DNA of 64,000 bases from Wenzhouxiangella sediminis (GTDB taxonomy: Bacteria; Pseudomonadota; Gammaproteobacteria; Xanthomonadales; Wenzhouxiangellaceae): assembly GCF_003410055.1 (NCBI RefSeq), contig NZ_QUZK01000051.1:1-64000 (forward strand). Direction: 5' to 3'. Below the pieces are notes generated by a model. That model was given only the letters and a program-made list of their open reading frames with translations. It did not search any database and was not told the DNA's origin. Shown one piece after another: positions 62,029-64,000 of the stretch; position 1 is the stretch's first letter, and every line of letters starts with the position of its first letter. The position numbers and the translations under genes are program-made.

Positions 62029-62558
62029 AGCTCGAGGATTATCTTGCCGAATTCGCCATCCAGGACGCGACCGAAGGCGAGCGCGCGCTGTTGCGGATCG
62101 CCGATGCCCTGGAATCCGGCAAGCTGCCCGACCAAACCGACGCGGATTTGCTCATCAATGCCGCCGAACTGATCCGCGCCAGTATCCGAGATCGGGAACC
62201 TATCGCGAAGCGGCGCGAGGCCTTCACCCGAAAGCTGGGAATGGTGAAGTCGAGCGGTCGCCCCGATGGGGCCCCGTCGACTGTAGGCGACGTGTTGCGC
62301 GGAAGGTATGGCCCGCGACAACTTGCGGAGGCTTTCTGGATGGCCAGGGCGAACGGTGCCGGGACCAACGAAGCGATCAGGCAGGCGGCGTCGGCTACCA
62401 ACGCGAGCGAGTCGAAGATCACGCGCGCCAAGAAGGCCCACCCCGAGGCGCGCGATTCGGTGATGCTGACCTATCAGCAAATGGCCGAGCATTACCGTGC
62501 CGAGCATGGAGAGGATCACCCCGGACTGGCACAAGCCATCGAACGGCTGGGTTCATAA
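62025..62558 (+). CDS. Unknown small protein of the element
   Basis: 177 residues starting at an ATG overlapping the integrase stop by 4 bp. Predicted mainly helical; residues about 70-150 (TVGDVLRGRYGPRQLAEAFW and EAIRQAASATNASESKI) could form a helix-turn-helix. No family recognised. Likely co-transcribed with int. Confidence 0.7.
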   Translation: MKLEDYLAEFAIQDATEGERALLRIADALESGKLPDQTDADLLINAAELIRASIRDREPIAKRREAFTRKLGMVKSSGRPDGAPSTVGDVLRGRYGPRQLAEAFWMARANGAGTNEAIRQAASATNASESKITRAKKAHPEARDSVMLTYQQMAEHYRAEHGEDHPGLAQAIERLGS

Positions 62559-62585
62559 AGCACCCCCACTTATTGACCCCAAAAC

Positions 62586-62618
62586 GGCATAGATTCCAAT
62601 TATTTAGAGGCGTAGATT
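62586..62618. repeat. Direct repeat GGC[A/G]TAGATT, 23 bp apart
   Basis: Two 10-mers (62586-62595 and 62609-62618, 9/10 identical) just before the AlpA-like gene, in a locally AT-rich stretch. Possible operator for that HTH protein. Confidence 0.45.
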
Positions 62619-62651
62619 GTTCCCCGCGATAAACCGAAACGCGAGGAAACA

Positions 62652-62864
62652 ATGCACGCAATCGAACAGCAGCAGTCAGATAACAGCGCGTTCCTGCTGA
62701 CCATCGAGGAAGCGATCAGCAGCACGCGCACCAGCCGCGCAACGCTCTACCGTGAGATCAACTCCGGTCGCCTGAAGACGGTCAAGATCGGCCGCCGCCG
62801 ATACGTCACCCCGGAGGCAATCCGAGAATGGGTTGCCGGCCTTTCCGATGGTGAGGCCGCGTAA
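62652..62864 (+). CDS. AlpA/excisionase-like helix-turn-helix protein
   Basis: 70 residues: LTIEEAISSTRTSRATLYRE and a basic wing NSGRLKTVKIGRRRYVTPEA, the MerR/AlpA-type winged HTH of prophage excisionases and activators. GAGGAAAC lies 5-10 bp before the ATG. Probably sets int expression or excision direction. Confidence 0.85.
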   Translation: MHAIEQQQSDNSAFLLTIEEAISSTRTSRATLYREINSGRLKTVKIGRRRYVTPEAIREWVAGLSDGEAA

Positions 62865-63139
62865 TGACCCGGCCAAAAGGAGAAGGCCCGGCGCTGCGGG
62901 AACAGCGACACGGGCCAGAGATCACGGGCAGGCGATCCAAGGCTAATTCTATCACCCCCGCCTTGCGCAACGCAGCCGCCCGAGCCCTTGAGCGCGAGCT
63001 GTCCATCATCGTCATGGCAGCGCATCGAGTGGCCGCCGGCCACGGCCTGGCCTGGAGCGACTACGACCGAGTTCACGAAGCCCACCAGCACACCATCCGC
63101 GTGCTGGCCGCACTACGCGAGGGGGAGGTGCTTCAATGA
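62864..63139 (+). CDS. Unknown small protein of the element
   Basis: 91 residues; its ATG shares one base with the preceding TAA and its stop overlaps the next start (ATGA). A basic N-terminal third is followed by helices (ALRNAAARALERELSIIVMA and VHEAHQHTIRVLAALREG). No family recognised; the tight coupling argues it is real. Confidence 0.65.
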   Translation: MTRPKGEGPALREQRHGPEITGRRSKANSITPALRNAAARALERELSIIVMAAHRVAAGHGLAWSDYDRVHEAHQHTIRVLAALREGEVLQ

Positions 63140-64000
63140 CACTCGACAGCGAAGCCGATCGCGCGCTGCGTGGTTCAGGCTGGGAGCAGGATGCAGGCAT
63201 CGAAAGCGAAGCCCGAAAACCTGGCGCCGTAGAGCTGGAGCTGGTCGAGCTTGCTGACCTGGACATGGCGGAGATCCCCGACCCGCCGCACATAATCGAC
63301 AAGCTGCTTCCGACCGGCGTTGCGTCGAGCCTGGCCGGTCACGGCGGGGCGGGTAAGACAACACTCGCAGATCACATGGCTGTCAGCACTGCAACGGGCC
63401 GGCCTTTCTTCGGGCTTCCCGTCGAGCAAGTGCCGACGTTGATCTTCAGTGCCGAAGATGGCGCCGAGATCAGCCGTTATCGGCTCAAGAACATCATCGA
63501 GCGCGAGGGCATATCACCCGCCGTGCTGGCCGAGTTCCTGCACATCATCGACGCCACTAATATCGACCCCGCGCTGTTCATCGAGCGCCATGAGCACGAC
63601 ACCTTCGGCAGCACCAGGCGCGGCATGACCACGCCAGTCTTTCAAGCCCTGGCAGAGCACGCCGAAGCGACCGGCGCGCGGCTCATCATCATCGACAACG
63701 CCAGCGACGTTTTCGAGGCGAACGAGAACGAGCGGGCCAGAGTTCGCGGATTCATCCGGGCGCTTGCACAGTTAGCACGGGGCATAGATGGCGCTGTGCT
63801 GCTGCTGAGCCATGTAGACAAAGCGACAGCCAAGCATGGCGGCAACTCTGAGGGCTACAGCGGCTCGACCGCCTGGCACAACTCGGTGCGGTCGCGCATG
63901 TTTCTCCATGGCGACGGGCGAAACCTGACGCTCGAGCACCAGAAAGCCAACTTCGGCCCGCTGGCCGATGACGTGTTGATGCACTTCGAAGGCGGCGTGC
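63136..64000 (+). CDS. RepA-like AAA (AAA_25) ATPase, 3' end beyond window
   Basis: Open from ATG 63136 to the window end, 288 codons. Walker A is SLAGHGGAGKTTLADHMA, Walker B is ARLIIIDNASD, and LLLSHVDKATAKHGG and YSGSTAWHNSVRSRMFL are further RecA-fold blocks. This pattern is that of RepA/phage-plasmid helicase-loader or primase-associated ATPases (AAA_25). It should drive element replication. The rest of the protein, possibly with a DNA-binding tail, is outside the window. Confidence 0.85.
   Translation, partial: MTLDSEADRALRGSGWEQDAGIESEARKPGAVELELVELADLDMAEIPDPPHIIDKLLPTGVASSLAGHGGAGKTTLADHMAVSTATGRPFFGLPVEQVPTLIFSAEDGAEISRYRLKNIIEREGISPAVLAEFLHIIDATNIDPALFIERHEHDTFGSTRRGMTTPVFQALAEHAEATGARLIIIDNASDVFEANENERARVRGFIRALAQLARGIDGAVLLLSHVDKATAKHGGNSEGYSGSTAWHNSVRSRMFLHGDGRNLTLEHQKANFGPLADDVLMHFEGGV

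Larger units (their letters stand above)
60565..64000. mobile_element. Integrative element, left end (partial)
   Basis: Runs from the tRNA-Glu fragment through integrase, two small unknown proteins, an AlpA-like HTH and a RepA-like AAA ATPase. All genes are on the plus strand and mostly overlap by a few bases. The order (integrase, HTH, replication ATPase) is that of small phage-satellite-like or plasmid-like islands. The right boundary is outside the window. Confidence 0.8.

Noticed and set aside
62025-62558. Idea that this small element gene is a toxin or antitoxin
   Set aside because: No toxin or antitoxin motif and no matching partner next to it.

Overview
This 64 kb window is GC-rich, densely coded bacterial DNA. 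The gene content points to a gammaproteobacterium: E. coli-like AsnRS, KatG, GuaA/GuaB, a CpxRA-like pair, MacAB and a Cfa-type enzyme. Many secreted beta-propeller and 'choice-of-anchor' proteins and several surface lipoproteins suggest a Wenzhouxiangella- or Xanthomonadales-like environmental lineage. That placement is inference from gene style, not a database match.

Layout. 1-4.6 kb: the 3' tip of a tRNA gene, then a minus-strand group ugd > cysD > cysNC making UDP-glucuronate and PAPS, then tRNA-Leu(UAG). 4.7-10.6 kb: an M3 metallopeptidase lipoprotein, tadA, and a three-gene group (a 2-TM miniprotein, an alkaline-phosphatase-superfamily lipoprotein and an Oxa1/EMC3-like membrane protein). 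10.7-18.4 kb: a GMC oxidoreductase with a Tat/lipoprotein partner, a second AP-family lipoprotein, a sulfotransferase, a methyltransferase and a sulfatase-fold lipoprotein whose nucleophile position is Thr. 18.4-23.5 kb: guaA, guaB, an IscA/ErpA-type protein and asnS.

23.8-33 kb is the most interesting stretch. A transmembrane winged-helix/TPR regulator (28851-31748) sits among three genes: a giant delta-60-repeat secreted protein, a DUF3592 membrane protein and a secreted Asp-box protein. Each has, 60-95 bp upstream of its start, the same 28-bp site made of three TGAAA-type units on an 11-bp period, in the same orientation relative to the gene. Both secreted targets, and a third secreted protein at 41-42 kb, end in [I/L]F[S/A]DRF, which looks like a C-terminal sorting tag.

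33-48.5 kb: an AEC transporter, a GST, a periplasmic protein, a one-component propeller/AraC regulator, katG with a candidate OxyR-type promoter, a choice-of-anchor protein, DUF1697, a Cfa-type methyltransferase paired with an FAD oxidoreductase, and a SulP-UspA pair. 48.7-60.5 kb: a CpxRA/Spy-like envelope-stress set, an MDR quinone oxidoreductase, a DUF885 peptidase, a small lipoprotein, a secreted lipase, an SSS symporter and a MacAB-type ABC export system.

60.57-64 kb: the left end of an integrated element. A 46-bp tRNA-Glu 3' fragment is followed by a tyrosine integrase, a small unknown protein, an AlpA-like HTH, another small protein and a RepA-like AAA ATPase that runs off the window. 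No rRNA, CRISPR array or classical IS element was seen. No gap between genes exceeds 300 bp.
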